Shown: one piece after another, positions 17,353-25,315 of the stretch
How positions within the stretch are numbered: position 1 is the first letter of the stretch
Layout of the letters: every line of letters begins with the position of its first letter
Source: Streptomyces sp. JH14
Lineage (GTDB): Bacteria > Actinomycetota > Actinomycetes > Streptomycetales > Streptomycetaceae
Length of the DNA: 64,000 nucleotides
Direction of reading: 5' to 3'
Assembly (NCBI RefSeq): GCF_029428675.1
Contig: NZ_JAJNEL010000001.1
Location: 3,906,001-3,970,000 of the forward strand
Position numbers and translations under genes: made by a program
Notes under the pieces: generated by a model
What the model was told of the DNA's origin: nothing
The model's input: only the letters and a program-made list of their open reading frames with translations
The model's database searches: none

Positions 17353-17718
17353 GCTTCAGGATTCTCCATGCTGCGGGTGTGCCCCGTGGTCTTCCGCCGG
17401 GACGAGGCCGCAGGGCTTCCCCGCGGTGTCCGGGCTTCTGTGCCGAGAAGGTGGCGATCGTCCTCTTCGCTCCTTCGGCCGGCTCTTCCAACAGGCGCGC
17501 GATGAGGGCGGGTCCGGCCTGTTCCGGCAACGCGGCGATCCGATCCGCGGAGAGCAGGCGGGACCCGTTCACTCCACCGGGCAGATCCAGCGGACGACCG
17601 CAGAGATGCCGGGAACGGAGCACAACCGGACCGTCGCGATCGATCACACTCCGTGATGTAGAACACTATTGCAAGCATGTGCTTGCAATAGTTAGCACCG
17701 ATGGCGCACTATCGACTC
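17353..17718. other. Intergenic region upstream of the hbhA-like locus
   Basis: 366 bp. The right part holds the 28-bp palindrome and start region of the XRE gene. On the minus strand, 17430-17647 has codon bias and an ATG at 17647, and could be the remnant of a lost gene, but it runs out of frame into the acetyltransferase gene. I see no RNA gene. Confidence 0.4.
17665..17692. promoter_or_regulatory. 28-bp near-perfect palindrome upstream of the XRE / HbhA-like genes
   Basis: Perfect 13-bp arms ACTATTGCAAGCA (17665-17677) and TGCTTGCAATAGT (17680-17692) flank a central TG. It is AT-richer than its surroundings and sits 26 bp upstream of the XRE start. An operator for the adjacent XRE regulator is the simplest reading; a cruciform or leader hairpin is possible. 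Confidence 0.75.
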
Positions 17719-18159
17719 ATGGCATCACTCAACGTCGGCAATCTCGGTGACTACCTGCGCGAGCAGCGCCGCAATGCGCAGCTCTCGCTGCGGCAGCTCG
17801 CCGATGCCGCCGGGGTGTCCAACCCGTATCTCAGCCAGATCGAACGCGGGCTGCGCAAGCCGAGCGCCGAGGTGCTGCAGCAGGTGGCCAAGGCGCTGCG
17901 GATCTCCGCGGAGACCCTCTATGTGCGGGCCGGGATTCTGGACGAGCGGGAGCGGGAAGAGCTGGAGACCCGGGCGGTCATCCTGGCCGATCCGTCCATA
18001 AACGAGCGGCAGAAGAACGTGCTGCTGCAGATCTACGACTCCTTCCGCAAGGAGAACGGGTTCGAATCCGGCCCGGCGGACGCCGGTGACGAATCCGGCC
18101 TCAGCGCCGACGGCACAGATGCCGATACAGCTTCAAAGCCTTCACCACCCTCAAACTGA
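17719..18159 (+). CDS. XRE-family transcriptional regulator (Rv0474-like)
   Basis: 146-residue regulator with an N-terminal XRE domain (LGDYLREQRRNAQLSLRQLA, then GVSNPYLSQIERGLRKPSAE). A helical region follows (TLYVRAGILDEREREELETR, SINERQKNVLLQIYDSFRKE), and the tail is acidic and disordered. This composition and the next two genes reproduce the mycobacterial order Rv0474-hbhA-Rv0476. The ATG at 17719 is chosen over one six codons upstream because the XRE domain begins soon after it; both lie downstream of the palindrome. It probably regulates its own operon. The gap to the next gene is 26 bp. Confidence 0.85.
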   Translation: MASLNVGNLGDYLREQRRNAQLSLRQLADAAGVSNPYLSQIERGLRKPSAEVLQQVAKALRISAETLYVRAGILDEREREELETRAVILADPSINERQKNVLLQIYDSFRKENGFESGPADAGDESGLSADGTDADTASKPSPPSN

Positions 18160-18185
18160 GCTGATGATCCGGGAGGACCACAGTC

Positions 18186-18812
18186 ATGGCCATCACCGAT
18201 GACCTGCGCAAGACCCTCACCGACCCGACCCCCCTCTACTTCGCGGCCGGTACGGCCGATCTCGCCGTCGAGCAGGCCCGGAAGGTCCCGGCGCTGATCG
18301 AGCAGCTGCGGGCCGAGGCGCCCGAGCGGTTCGAGGCGGTGCGCAACGCCGACCCGCGTGCCGTGCAGGAGAAGGTGACCACGCACGCCAAGGAGGCGCA
18401 GGCCACCGTGCAGGCGAAGGTCACCGAGGTGCTCGGTTCGCTGGACACCGATCTGAAGAAGCTCGGCGAGTCCGCCCAGGACCTGGCGCTGCGGAGCCTG
18501 GGTGTGGCCGCGGAGTACGCGGTCCGGGCCCGGGAGACGTACGAGAAGGTCGCCGAGCGCGGCGAGCAGACCGTGAAGACGTGGCGCGGCGAGTCCGCCG
18601 ACGAGCTCGTCGAGATCGCCGTCGTCGTGGAGCCGAGGCGGGAGTCCCAGCCCAAGCCGAAGACGCAGCCCGCCGCCAAGGCCGAGCCGGCCGCGAAGAG
18701 CGAGCCGAAGCACACGGTCAAGACGGAGTCCCGCTCCACGGCGGCGACGCCCAAGAAGGCGCCGGTGCGCAAGCCCGTGGCGAAGAAGACCACCCCGCCG
18801 ACCGCCAAGTAG
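18186..18812 (+). CDS. HbhA-like Lys/Ala/Pro-rich protein
   Basis: 208-residue protein resembling mycobacterial heparin-binding haemagglutinin HbhA. An N-terminal region typical of the family (LRKTLTDPTPLYFAAGTADL) leads to a long amphipathic coiled coil (about residues 30-135). The tail is low-complexity and Lys-Ala-Pro-rich (KPKTQPAAKAEPAAKSEPK, then PKKAPVRKPVAKK), the part that binds sulfated glycans in HbhA. There is no signal peptide, as in HbhA. In Streptomyces, which is not a pathogen, a role at the membrane, in chromosome or lipid-body organisation, is more likely than adhesion; this is inference. It is the second gene in the operon-like cluster. Confidence 0.8.
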   Translation: MAITDDLRKTLTDPTPLYFAAGTADLAVEQARKVPALIEQLRAEAPERFEAVRNADPRAVQEKVTTHAKEAQATVQAKVTEVLGSLDTDLKKLGESAQDLALRSLGVAAEYAVRARETYEKVAERGEQTVKTWRGESADELVEIAVVVEPRRESQPKPKTQPAAKAEPAAKSEPKHTVKTESRSTAATPKKAPVRKPVAKKTTPPTAK

Positions 18813-18925
18813 CGCCGCGGCCTGTGTGTACCGGGGCGCGGGGCGGGCACCTTTCGGGGTGGCCGGCTCGTTGTCCCGGTACCTTGGCGGCGAGGCGCTC
18901 ATCCACTTGTTAGGCGGTGCACACC

Positions 18926-19264
18926 ATGTTGCTCACGGGGTTCAGCACACTCATCTGGCTGCTCTACCTGGTCATGCTGGTCCTGGCGGTGGTGGCACTG
19001 TTCCTGGCCGCGACGGCGCGCGAGGACGCGTACCGTGCCGCGGACAAGCAGAAGAAGTCCTTCTGGCTGATCATTCTCGGCATCACCGTTGCGGTGAACC
19101 TCTTCGTGCCGATGCTGTTCCTGCAGCTTGCCGGCGCGGTCGCGTCGATCGTCTTCATGGTGGACGTACGGCCCGCGCTGAAGGCGGTCTCGGGCGGCGG
19201 CGGTGGCCGGCGCGGTGGTTCCAGCAGCGACGGGCCGTACGGCCCCTACAACGGCGGGCGCTGA
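18926..19264 (+). CDS. DUF2516 family membrane protein
   Basis: 112-residue protein with two or three membrane helices: FSTLIWLLYLVMLVLAVVAL, SFWLIILGITVAVNLFVPM and LQLAGAVASIVFMVDVRPAL. Its tail is Gly/Ser-rich (GGGGGRRGGSSSDG). DUF2516 proteins follow hbhA in mycobacteria, and here too the gene follows the HbhA-like gene, by 113 bp. The ATG at 18926 is preferred to the GTG three codons upstream because AGGCGG lies 8 nt before it. The 3' end overlaps the convergent phosphatase gene by 19 nt. Molecular function unknown. Confidence 0.8.
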   Translation: MLLTGFSTLIWLLYLVMLVLAVVALFLAATAREDAYRAADKQKKSFWLIILGITVAVNLFVPMLFLQLAGAVASIVFMVDVRPALKAVSGGGGGRRGGSSSDGPYGPYNGGR

Positions 19265-20565
19265 GCGCTCACGGCCGACGCCGACCTGTGACGGGGGCGC
19301 GGAAGCGATGAGCTCCGGCCCCGGTCGCGGTCGAGCAGCAGGACCGCGACGTCGTCGGTCAGCTCGCCGCCGTTCAGCTCGCGCACCTCGGTGACCGCGG
19401 CCTCCAGCAGCGCCTCGCCGCTGAGCCCCTCCGCCAGCTGACGGTTGATCATCGCGACCATGCCGTCCTGGCCGAGCCGCTGGGTTCCGGTCGGTCCGAC
19501 GCGGCCCTCGATCAGCCCGTCCGTGTACATCATCAGGCTCCACGAGCCGCCCAGTTCGACCTGGCGGCGCGGCCAGCGCGCGTGCGGCAGCAGGCCCAGG
19601 GCCGGGCCGCCGTCCTCGTACGGGAGCAGCTGCGCCGCCCGTCCGTGCCGGGTGATCAGCGGGGCGGGGTGGCCTGCCAGGCAGAGTCCGGCGCGCCGGC
19701 CGTCGGGGGTGATGTCGACGGTGCAGAGCGTCGCGAAGATCTCCTCGCTCTCCCGCTCGTGTTCCAGGACCTGCTGGAGGGTGGAGAGCAGTTCGTCGCC
19801 GCAGAGTCCTGCCAGCGTCAGCGCCCGCCACGCTATGCGCAGCTCGACGCCGAGCGCCGCCTCGTCCGGGCCGTGGCCGCAGACGTCGCCGATCATCGCG
19901 TGGACGGTGCCGTCGGGCGTACGGACCGTGTCGTAGAAGTCCCCGCCGAGCAGCGCACGGCTGCGGCCCGGGCGATAGCGCGCGGCGAACCGCAGCTCCG
20001 AGCCCTGGAGCAGCGGCGTGGGCAGCAGCCCGCGTTCCAGCCGGGCGTTCTCCTGGGCACGCAGCTTCGACTCGGTCAGCTGGTGCTGCGCGACGTCGGC
20101 GCGTTTGCGTTCGACGGCGTAGCGGATGGCGCGGGTGAGCAGCCGTCCGTCGAGCTCGCCGCGGAAGAGATAGTCCTGGGCGCCGACGCGTACCGCCTCG
20201 GCGGCCAGATCGGCGTCGTCCTCCGCGGTGAGTGCGAGGACGGCGTGGCGCGGTGCCATGCGCAGGACGTGCGTGAGCGTGGTGAGCTCGGCGGGCCCTT
20301 CGGCCCCCTCAGCGGCGCGAGTCTCGCTGCCGGGCGGCAGGGCCAGGTCGAGCAGGATGCAGTCGACGTCGTCCGTGAGGAGCCGTGCCGCCTCGGTCAG
20401 ATTCCGGGCGGTACGGATACGGACGCGGGTGCCGGCCGCCGCCGGGAGTTCGGGGACGGTGAAGGTGCCCGCCGGGTCGTCCTCGATCACCAGGAGGGTG
20501 AGGTGGGCGACGCGGGTGGCCTCCGCAGCGGGGGCGGTGCGCTGCTGCGGTACGGGTACGGGCAT
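19246..20565 (-). CDS. PP2C-type (SpoIIE/RsbU) phosphatase with N-terminal receiver domain
   Basis: 439-residue signalling protein. Residues of about 20-150 are a receiver-like domain (LTLLVIEDDPAG, phosphoacceptor Asp in ILLDLALPPG, LALTAEDD), where the usual switch Lys appears as Arg in QDYLFRGE. A short coiled linker follows (VERKRADVAQHQLTESKLRA). Then comes a PP2C phosphatase domain with metal-binding motifs ALLGGDFYDTV, IGDVCGHGPDEAAL, MMYTDGLIEGR and GGELTDDVAVLLL. Such proteins dephosphorylate anti-sigma antagonists in partner-switching pathways. No anti-sigma or antagonist gene lies nearby. The ATG at 20565 follows AAGGA about 10 nt upstream. Confidence 0.88.
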   Translation of the reverse strand: MPVPVPQQRTAPAAEATRVAHLTLLVIEDDPAGTFTVPELPAAAGTRVRIRTARNLTEAARLLTDDVDCILLDLALPPGSETRAAEGAEGPAELTTLTHVLRMAPRHAVLALTAEDDADLAAEAVRVGAQDYLFRGELDGRLLTRAIRYAVERKRADVAQHQLTESKLRAQENARLERGLLPTPLLQGSELRFAARYRPGRSRALLGGDFYDTVRTPDGTVHAMIGDVCGHGPDEAALGVELRIAWRALTLAGLCGDELLSTLQQVLEHERESEEIFATLCTVDITPDGRRAGLCLAGHPAPLITRHGRAAQLLPYEDGGPALGLLPHARWPRRQVELGGSWSLMMYTDGLIEGRVGPTGTQRLGQDGMVAMINRQLAEGLSGEALLEAAVTEVRELNGGELTDDVAVLLLDRDRGRSSSLPRPRHRSASAVSAQRPPL

Positions 20566-20997
20566 CGGTTCGGTTTCCTTCCCTCCCCCCGAGGGCGCGG
20601 CGGAACGACGATCGACGATCCGCCAGACCGGGACCATAGCGGTACCTGACGTGCGAACGGAATGGCGAATGGCATTCGACCACCGGCATATGCGGAGCCA
20701 TAAGCCGCGTCCCACCACGGATCCGGCGAGATGTGACCGCCCACGGGCGGGATGACGGCCATGACAAACATCACCCCGGCGGCGGGGGTTCGGGTGGCGT
20801 GGCTCACGGGGCGACCGGGCGGCGGCGTGGTCCCGGTCACGCGTGCGGACCGGACGGGCGGGACGTGGCCCCGGTCACGCGCGGCGGTCGACCGGGCGTG
20901 GCCCCGGTCACCTGCGGAGGGCCCGCTGGGCGAACCTGCCGTGACCGCCGTGGCCGGGGCGTGGACCGGTTCGAGGTGACGGGCCGTACCCGTCCCC
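20566..20997. other. Intergenic region with three copies of a 15-bp repeat
   Basis: 432 bp between the phosphatase start and the NlpC/P60 gene end. It holds three direct repeats of CGTGGCCCCGGTCAC (20826-20840 with one mismatch, 20864-20878, 20897-20911) at spacings of 38 and 33 bp. Short open frames here have no codon bias. I see no RNA gene. Confidence 0.45.
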
Positions 20998-22065
20998 TCA
21001 CCTGTCCGGGCGGACCACCCCGAGGATCTCCATCGAACCCGCTCCCGCGAGCGTCACATTCCGCCCCGGGCGCGGCGCGTGCACGATGGCGCCGTCGCCG
21101 ATGTACATCCCCACATGGCTGGCGTCATCGTGATAGATGATCAGGTCGCCGGGGCGCATGTCCTCGACGGCGATGTGCGGCAACTGCCGCCACTGCTCCT
21201 GCGAGGTGCGCGGGATCGGCCGTCCCGCCGCCGCCCACGCCTGGGACGTCAGGCCCGAGCAGTCGTACGATCCCGGGCCCTCGGCTCCCCATACGTACGG
21301 CTTGCCGATCTGCGACGTCGCGAAGGCCACCGCCTTCTTGCCGCTCGCGCTCGCCGCGCGGTTGATCTCCTTGAGGGCGCCGGAGCCGAGCCAGGCGGTC
21401 TGCGCCTTGTACTCCGCCTCCTGCTCCAGCTCGAGGAGGCGGGCCCGCTCCTCCTTCTCCAGCTTCGACTCGAGCTTCTTCGCCGCGGCGATCTGCGCGT
21501 TGATCTGCTTCTTGGCCTTGGCCTGCTTGAGCCGATTGGACTCGAGCTTCTTCCAGTTGGCGCTCGCGTCCTTGGTGTACATCTCCAAGTCCGCCTGGGT
21601 CCTGGTCATTTCACCGAGGACCCCCTTGGCGGCCTGCTGGCCCTGCCAGGCCCGGTTCAGCCCGTCCAGGAACAGCTGCGGGTCGTTGCTGAGCATCAGC
21701 TGCGTGCCCGGCGGCAGCCCGCCGGTGCGGTACTGCTCGCGTGCCTGGGCGCCCGCCCTGCTCTTGAGGTCGGCGATCTTCGCCTGCCCCGCCACGATCG
21801 CCCGCGCCAGTCCGACGATCTCGCTGGACTGCTTTTGGGCCCGTTCCTCGGCGAGGTTGTACGCGTCGGTGGCCGCCCCGGCCTTGCGGTAGAGGGCGTC
21901 GATCTCCTCGCGCACCTCTTCGAGGCTCTTCTTCTGCGGAGCTGCGGCGGAGCCGGGCGAGGGAGAGGGTGGAGCAGGTGCGGCGAAGGCCTGGGCCGGT
22001 GCGGTCAGCACGGCCAGAGCGCAGATCAGAGTGATCGCGGCAGCGGCACAGTGACGTCGGTTCAT
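20998..22065 (-). CDS. Secreted NlpC/P60 peptidoglycan hydrolase with coiled-coil N-terminus
   Basis: 355-residue exported cell-wall hydrolase, a D,L-endopeptidase-type enzyme cutting peptide stems. A signal peptide (MNRRHCAAAAITLICALAVL, cleavage near AFAAP) is followed by a long coiled coil in two segments (EEVREEIDALYRKAGAATDA to about residue 230) and an NlpC/P60 domain. Catalytic Cys is in SYDCSGLTSQAW and His in ASHVGMYIGDG, with a third polar residue at IVHAPRPG. Coiled-coil P60 proteins of the RipA kind act in septation and hyphal or spore wall remodelling. The GGAGGGGGAG ribosome site fixes the ATG at 22065. A TTAC-N5-GTAA element (22092-22104) lies just upstream. Confidence 0.9.
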   Translation of the reverse strand: MNRRHCAAAAITLICALAVLTAPAQAFAAPAPPSPSPGSAAAPQKKSLEEVREEIDALYRKAGAATDAYNLAEERAQKQSSEIVGLARAIVAGQAKIADLKSRAGAQAREQYRTGGLPPGTQLMLSNDPQLFLDGLNRAWQGQQAAKGVLGEMTRTQADLEMYTKDASANWKKLESNRLKQAKAKKQINAQIAAAKKLESKLEKEERARLLELEQEAEYKAQTAWLGSGALKEINRAASASGKKAVAFATSQIGKPYVWGAEGPGSYDCSGLTSQAWAAAGRPIPRTSQEQWRQLPHIAVEDMRPGDLIIYHDDASHVGMYIGDGAIVHAPRPGRNVTLAGAGSMEILGVVRPDR

Positions 22066-22091
22066 GGGCTCCCCCTCCGAGCGAATCTGAT

Positions 22092-22104
22092 TTACCGTCA
22101 GTAA
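22092..22104 (-). promoter_or_regulatory. Small TTAC-N5-GTAA palindrome upstream of the P60 hydrolase gene
   Basis: TTACCGTCAGTAA has 4-bp arms around a 5-bp centre, 27 bp upstream of the start codon. The arms are short, so a regulatory role is only a possibility. I do not see a c-di-AMP riboswitch, which some cell-wall hydrolase genes of Streptomyces carry. Confidence 0.3.
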
Positions 22105-22313
22105 CTTTTGGCGACGGCGCGATCGTGCCATGCCGTCCCGAAAAGCAACAGAGGCATTCCCCGCCATCTGGGACGAACGATGCCGCTCTCGTGTTCCCGG
22201 GCGCACCGTTCCGGGCGTGAACCTCATCCTGTTCAGGGCGTGTCGGCCGGACGATCACACGCCACCCGGCACCCGCAGGCAGGCCGGCCGGTCACCGCTC
22301 GGCGCCTGCCGGG

Positions 22314-23090
22314 CTACGCCTCGGGCCGCAGCGCCGCCCACGCCACCGTGACCTCGCCCTGCCGCCACCGCCGCACCCCGTCCGTCAGCGGCCAGTCGCC
22401 CGACAGCGCGCGCACCGCCGTGATCCAGCGCTGCCGCGCCCCCAGTGAGGCGTACGGGGCCGCCGCCGCCCACGCCCGGTCGAAGTCGCGAAGGAACGCG
22501 TGGACCGGTTCGCCCGGCACATTGCGGTGGATCAGCGCCTTGGGCAGGCGCTCCGCAAGATCGGAGGGGCGGTCCAGGGAGCCGAGGCGGGTCGCGAACG
22601 TGACCGTGCGCGGACCCTCCGGGCCGAGCGCCACCCACACATGGCGTCGCCCGATCTCGTCGCAGGTGCCCTCCACCAGCAGTCCGTCGGGGGCGAGCCG
22701 GGCACACAGCCGCTGCCAGACCGCGGCGACCTCGGCCTCGTCGTACTGGCGCAGCACGTTCGCCGCCCGGATGAGGGTGGGGCGGCCGGCCAGCGGGATC
22801 TCGAAGCCGCCGTGTACGAAGGTGAGCCCCTCGCGCTCGTACGGCTTTGCCGCCGCGACCCGTTCCGGGTCGATCTCGATGCCGACGACCGCGGTGCGCG
22901 GTTCGGCGGTGCGCAGGCGTTGCAGCAGCTCGACGGCGGTCCAGGGGGCGGCGCCGTATCCGAGGTCGACCGCGACGGGGGCGTCGGAGCGGCGCAGGGC
23001 CGGGCCGTGGGTGGCGGCGATCCAGCGGTCCATGCGGCGGAGCCGGTTCGGGTTGGTGGTCCCGCGGGTCGCGGTGCCGATGGGGCGCAT
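22314..23090 (-). CDS. Class I SAM-dependent methyltransferase next to mshA
   Basis: 258-residue protein with a methyltransferase fold: motif I region PVAVDLGYGAAPWTAVELL, ribose acid in VVGIEIDPERV, and later LIRAANVLRQYDEAEV. The GYGAAPWT loop is unusual compared with GCGTG and marks a distinct actinobacterial family. The C-terminal portion (ALIHRNVPGEPVHAFLRDFDRAW) is family-specific. It is divergent from mshA, 244 bp apart. Substrate unknown; adjacency to mycothiol synthesis is not proof of a link. Confidence 0.8.
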   Translation of the reverse strand: MRPIGTATRGTTNPNRLRRMDRWIAATHGPALRRSDAPVAVDLGYGAAPWTAVELLQRLRTAEPRTAVVGIEIDPERVAAAKPYEREGLTFVHGGFEIPLAGRPTLIRAANVLRQYDEAEVAAVWQRLCARLAPDGLLVEGTCDEIGRRHVWVALGPEGPRTVTFATRLGSLDRPSDLAERLPKALIHRNVPGEPVHAFLRDFDRAWAAAAPYASLGARQRWITAVRALSGDWPLTDGVRRWRQGEVTVAWAALRPEA

Positions 23091-23334
23091 GACAGCGAGC
23101 CTAACGAGCCCGGCGCGGCCTGCGGTCCCGCGGGCCGGGGTGGTCCGCGGGGACGGACTGCGCTGCCGGACCTGGGCGGGGTGCGGCCGTGGTGACGCAC
23201 CGTGCGCGAGCGTAATGATTTGGCAAAGTGGCGGGCGGGGTGGAAATGAAAAGGCTGCGTTCCGCTGTTCAAGGCTTTCGAGGGAGCGCCATGCCCCCTC
23301 GGTGTCATGCCCCGAGCGAGGAGGACCGGACGAC

Positions 23335-24687
23335 GTGAGCCAGTACGTCTCTCGGCTCGGCAGCAACCGTATGGCGCCGCGCCTGAGGTTCCCGACCGCC
23401 TTCCCCGGCAGTCACCGCAAGCCCCGTCGCATAGCGATGCTCTCCGTGCACACCTCCCCGCTGCACCAGCCGGGCACGGGTGACGCGGGCGGTATGAACG
23501 TCTACATCGTGGAGCTGGCCAAGCGGCTCGCCGCGCTCAACATCGAGGTGGAGATCTTCACCCGGGCCACCACCGGCGCACTGCCCCCCGCGGTCGAGCT
23601 GTCGCCCGGCGTGCTGGTCCGGCACGTCGACGCGGGGCCGTACGAGGGTCTGGCCAAGGAGGATCTGCCCGCCCAGCTCTGTGCCTTCACGCACGGGGTG
23701 ATGCAGGCATGGGCCGGTCAGCGCCCCGGCTACTACGACCTGGTCCACTCCCACTACTGGCTCTCCGGTCACGTCGGCTGGCTCGCCGCGCAGCGCTGGG
23801 GCGTTCCCCTCGTCCATGCCATGCACACCATGGCGAAGGTGAAGAACGCGGCGCTCGCCGACGGCGACACCCCCGAACCGGCTGCCCGGGTCATCGGCGA
23901 GACCCAGATCGTCAGCGCCGCCGACCGGCTGATCGCCAACACCGCGGAGGAGGCGGACGAACTCGTCCGCTTCTACGAGGCCGATCCGGCGGCGGTCGCC
24001 GTCGTCCACCCCGGGGTCAACCTGGACCGCTTCTGCCCCGCCGACGGCCGGGCCGCAGCCCGGGCCCGCCTCGGGCTGCCCCAGGACGCCCTCATTCCGC
24101 TCTTCGCGGGCCGCATTCAGCCGCTGAAGGCCCCCGATGTGCTGCTGCGCGCGGTGGCCGTGCTGCTGGACCGCGATCCGTCACTGCGGTCCCGCATGGT
24201 CGTACCGGTGGTCGGTGGCCCCAGCGGCAGCGGTCTGGCCAAGCCGGAAGGGCTGCAGAAGCTCGCGGCGCGGCTCGGCATCACGGATGTCGTACGGTTC
24301 CACCCGCCGGTCGGGCAGGACCGGCTCGCCGACTGGTTCCGGGCGGCGTCCGTGCTGGTCATGCCCTCGTACAGCGAGTCGTTCGGCCTGGTCGCCATCG
24401 AGGCGCAGGCGGCCGGCACCCCGGTCGTCGCGGCGTCCGTGGGCGGGCTGCCGGTGGCCGTACGGGACGGGGTGAGCGGCTTCCTGGTCCCCGGGCACGA
24501 GCCGCAGGCGTACGCGCAGCAGCTGGCCCGGTTCGCCGAGTCGCCGGAGCTGGTCGCCCGGATGGGTGCGGCGGCCGCCGCACATGCGCAGGGCTTCGGC
24601 TGGGACACCGCCGCGTGCGCGACCGCCGATGTCTATACGGCCGCGATGCACGAGCACCGCCGTCGCGTACGCTCGCACCATGGCTGA
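23335..24687 (+). CDS. mshA: D-inositol-3-phosphate glycosyltransferase (mycothiol biosynthesis)
   Basis: 450-residue GT4-family, GT-B fold enzyme that transfers GlcNAc from UDP-GlcNAc to 1L-myo-inositol 1-phosphate, the first step of mycothiol synthesis. The N-terminal domain shows the MshA signature RRIAMLSVHTSPLHQPGTGD followed by AGGMNVYIVELAKRL. The C-terminal nucleotide-sugar domain shows LFAGRIQPLKAPDVL and SYSESFGLVAIEAQA (the E-x7-E motif of GT4 enzymes). Length matches characterised MshA. The GTG at 23335 follows GAGGAGGA by about 8 nt; the open frame extends upstream without similarity. It overlaps the YbjN-like gene by 8 nt. Confidence 0.95.
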   Translation: MSQYVSRLGSNRMAPRLRFPTAFPGSHRKPRRIAMLSVHTSPLHQPGTGDAGGMNVYIVELAKRLAALNIEVEIFTRATTGALPPAVELSPGVLVRHVDAGPYEGLAKEDLPAQLCAFTHGVMQAWAGQRPGYYDLVHSHYWLSGHVGWLAAQRWGVPLVHAMHTMAKVKNAALADGDTPEPAARVIGETQIVSAADRLIANTAEEADELVRFYEADPAAVAVVHPGVNLDRFCPADGRAAARARLGLPQDALIPLFAGRIQPLKAPDVLLRAVAVLLDRDPSLRSRMVVPVVGGPSGSGLAKPEGLQKLAARLGITDVVRFHPPVGQDRLADWFRAASVLVMPSYSESFGLVAIEAQAAGTPVVAASVGGLPVAVRDGVSGFLVPGHEPQAYAQQLARFAESPELVARMGAAAAAHAQGFGWDTAACATADVYTAAMHEHRRRVRSHHG

Positions 24688-25195
24688 CGTTGATGCGCCG
24701 CAGGTCAAGCAGGCAGAGCAGGTCATCGAGGCGACGCTGAAGGACTCCGGGCTGGAATGGGAGAGCCCCGAACCCGGCAGTTACGTGGTGAAGCTGCCCG
24801 GTACCCGCAAGCTCTCCACCACCTGCTCGCTGCTCGTCGGCAGGCACTCGCTCTCCCTCAACGCCTTCGTCATCCGCCACCCGGACGAGAACGACGCGGC
24901 GGTCCACCGCTGGCTGCTGGAGCGCAACCTCCGGCTCTTCGGCGTGAGTTACGCGATCGACCGGCTCGGTGACATCTATCTGGTCGGGCGGTTGCCGCTC
25001 TCTGTCGTCACCCCCGAGGAGCTGGACCGGCTGCTCGGTACGGTCCTCGAAGCGGCCGACGGCTCGTTCAACACGCTGCTGGAGCTGGGCTTCGCGAGCG
25101 CGATCCGCAAGGAGTACGCGTGGCGGGTGTCGCGCGGCGAATCCACGCGGAACCTGGATGCGTTCACGCATCTGACTCAGCGCCCCGCCAACTGA
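24680..25195 (+). CDS. YbjN domain-containing protein
   Basis: 171-residue cytoplasmic protein with a YbjN fold similar to type III secretion chaperones: VKQAEQVIEATLKDSGLEWE, then LSTTCSLLVGRHSLSLNAFV and HRWLLERNLRLFGVSYAIDR. Its ATG overlaps the mshA stop by 8 nt, so it is translationally coupled to mshA, an arrangement I believe is conserved in Streptomyces. Function is unknown. In enterobacteria YbjN affects stress responses, but that role cannot be transferred here. Confidence 0.8.
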   Translation: MADVDAPQVKQAEQVIEATLKDSGLEWESPEPGSYVVKLPGTRKLSTTCSLLVGRHSLSLNAFVIRHPDENDAAVHRWLLERNLRLFGVSYAIDRLGDIYLVGRLPLSVVTPEELDRLLGTVLEAADGSFNTLLELGFASAIRKEYAWRVSRGESTRNLDAFTHLTQRPAN

Positions 25196-25278
25196 CCTTT
25201 ACGGTCCCGTCAATTCGGCAGTGCACGACTCTTTCGCTGCGCCGCCGCGCCGTGGCATGCTCGCCGCCGACGCAGATA

Positions 25279-25291
25279 TGAACGTCGTTCA
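25279..25291 (+). promoter_or_regulatory. 13-bp palindrome before the beta-helix gene
   Basis: TGAACG-T-CGTTCA is a perfect 6-bp-arm palindrome 24 bp upstream of the ATG at 25316. Its position fits an operator for a sugar-responsive repressor. No regulator gene is adjacent. Confidence 0.4.
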
Positions 25292-25315
25292 CATGTATGA
25301 AAGGCGGTCGGTTCG

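Noticed and set aside
20752..20979. A 75-codon open frame with ATG between the phosphatase and P60 genes
   Set aside because: It covers the 15-bp repeats, has no ribosome site and no codon-position bias.
22066..22313. A c-di-AMP (ydaO) riboswitch before the NlpC/P60 gene
   Set aside because: The gap is short and I could not recognise the conserved core of this riboswitch. Only a TTAC-N5-GTAA palindrome is present.
22108..23334. A 409-codon N-terminal extension of mshA
   Set aside because: The extension overlaps the divergent methyltransferase gene, is Arg/Ser/Pro-rich, and the GTG at 23335 has a good ribosome site and matches the usual MshA length.
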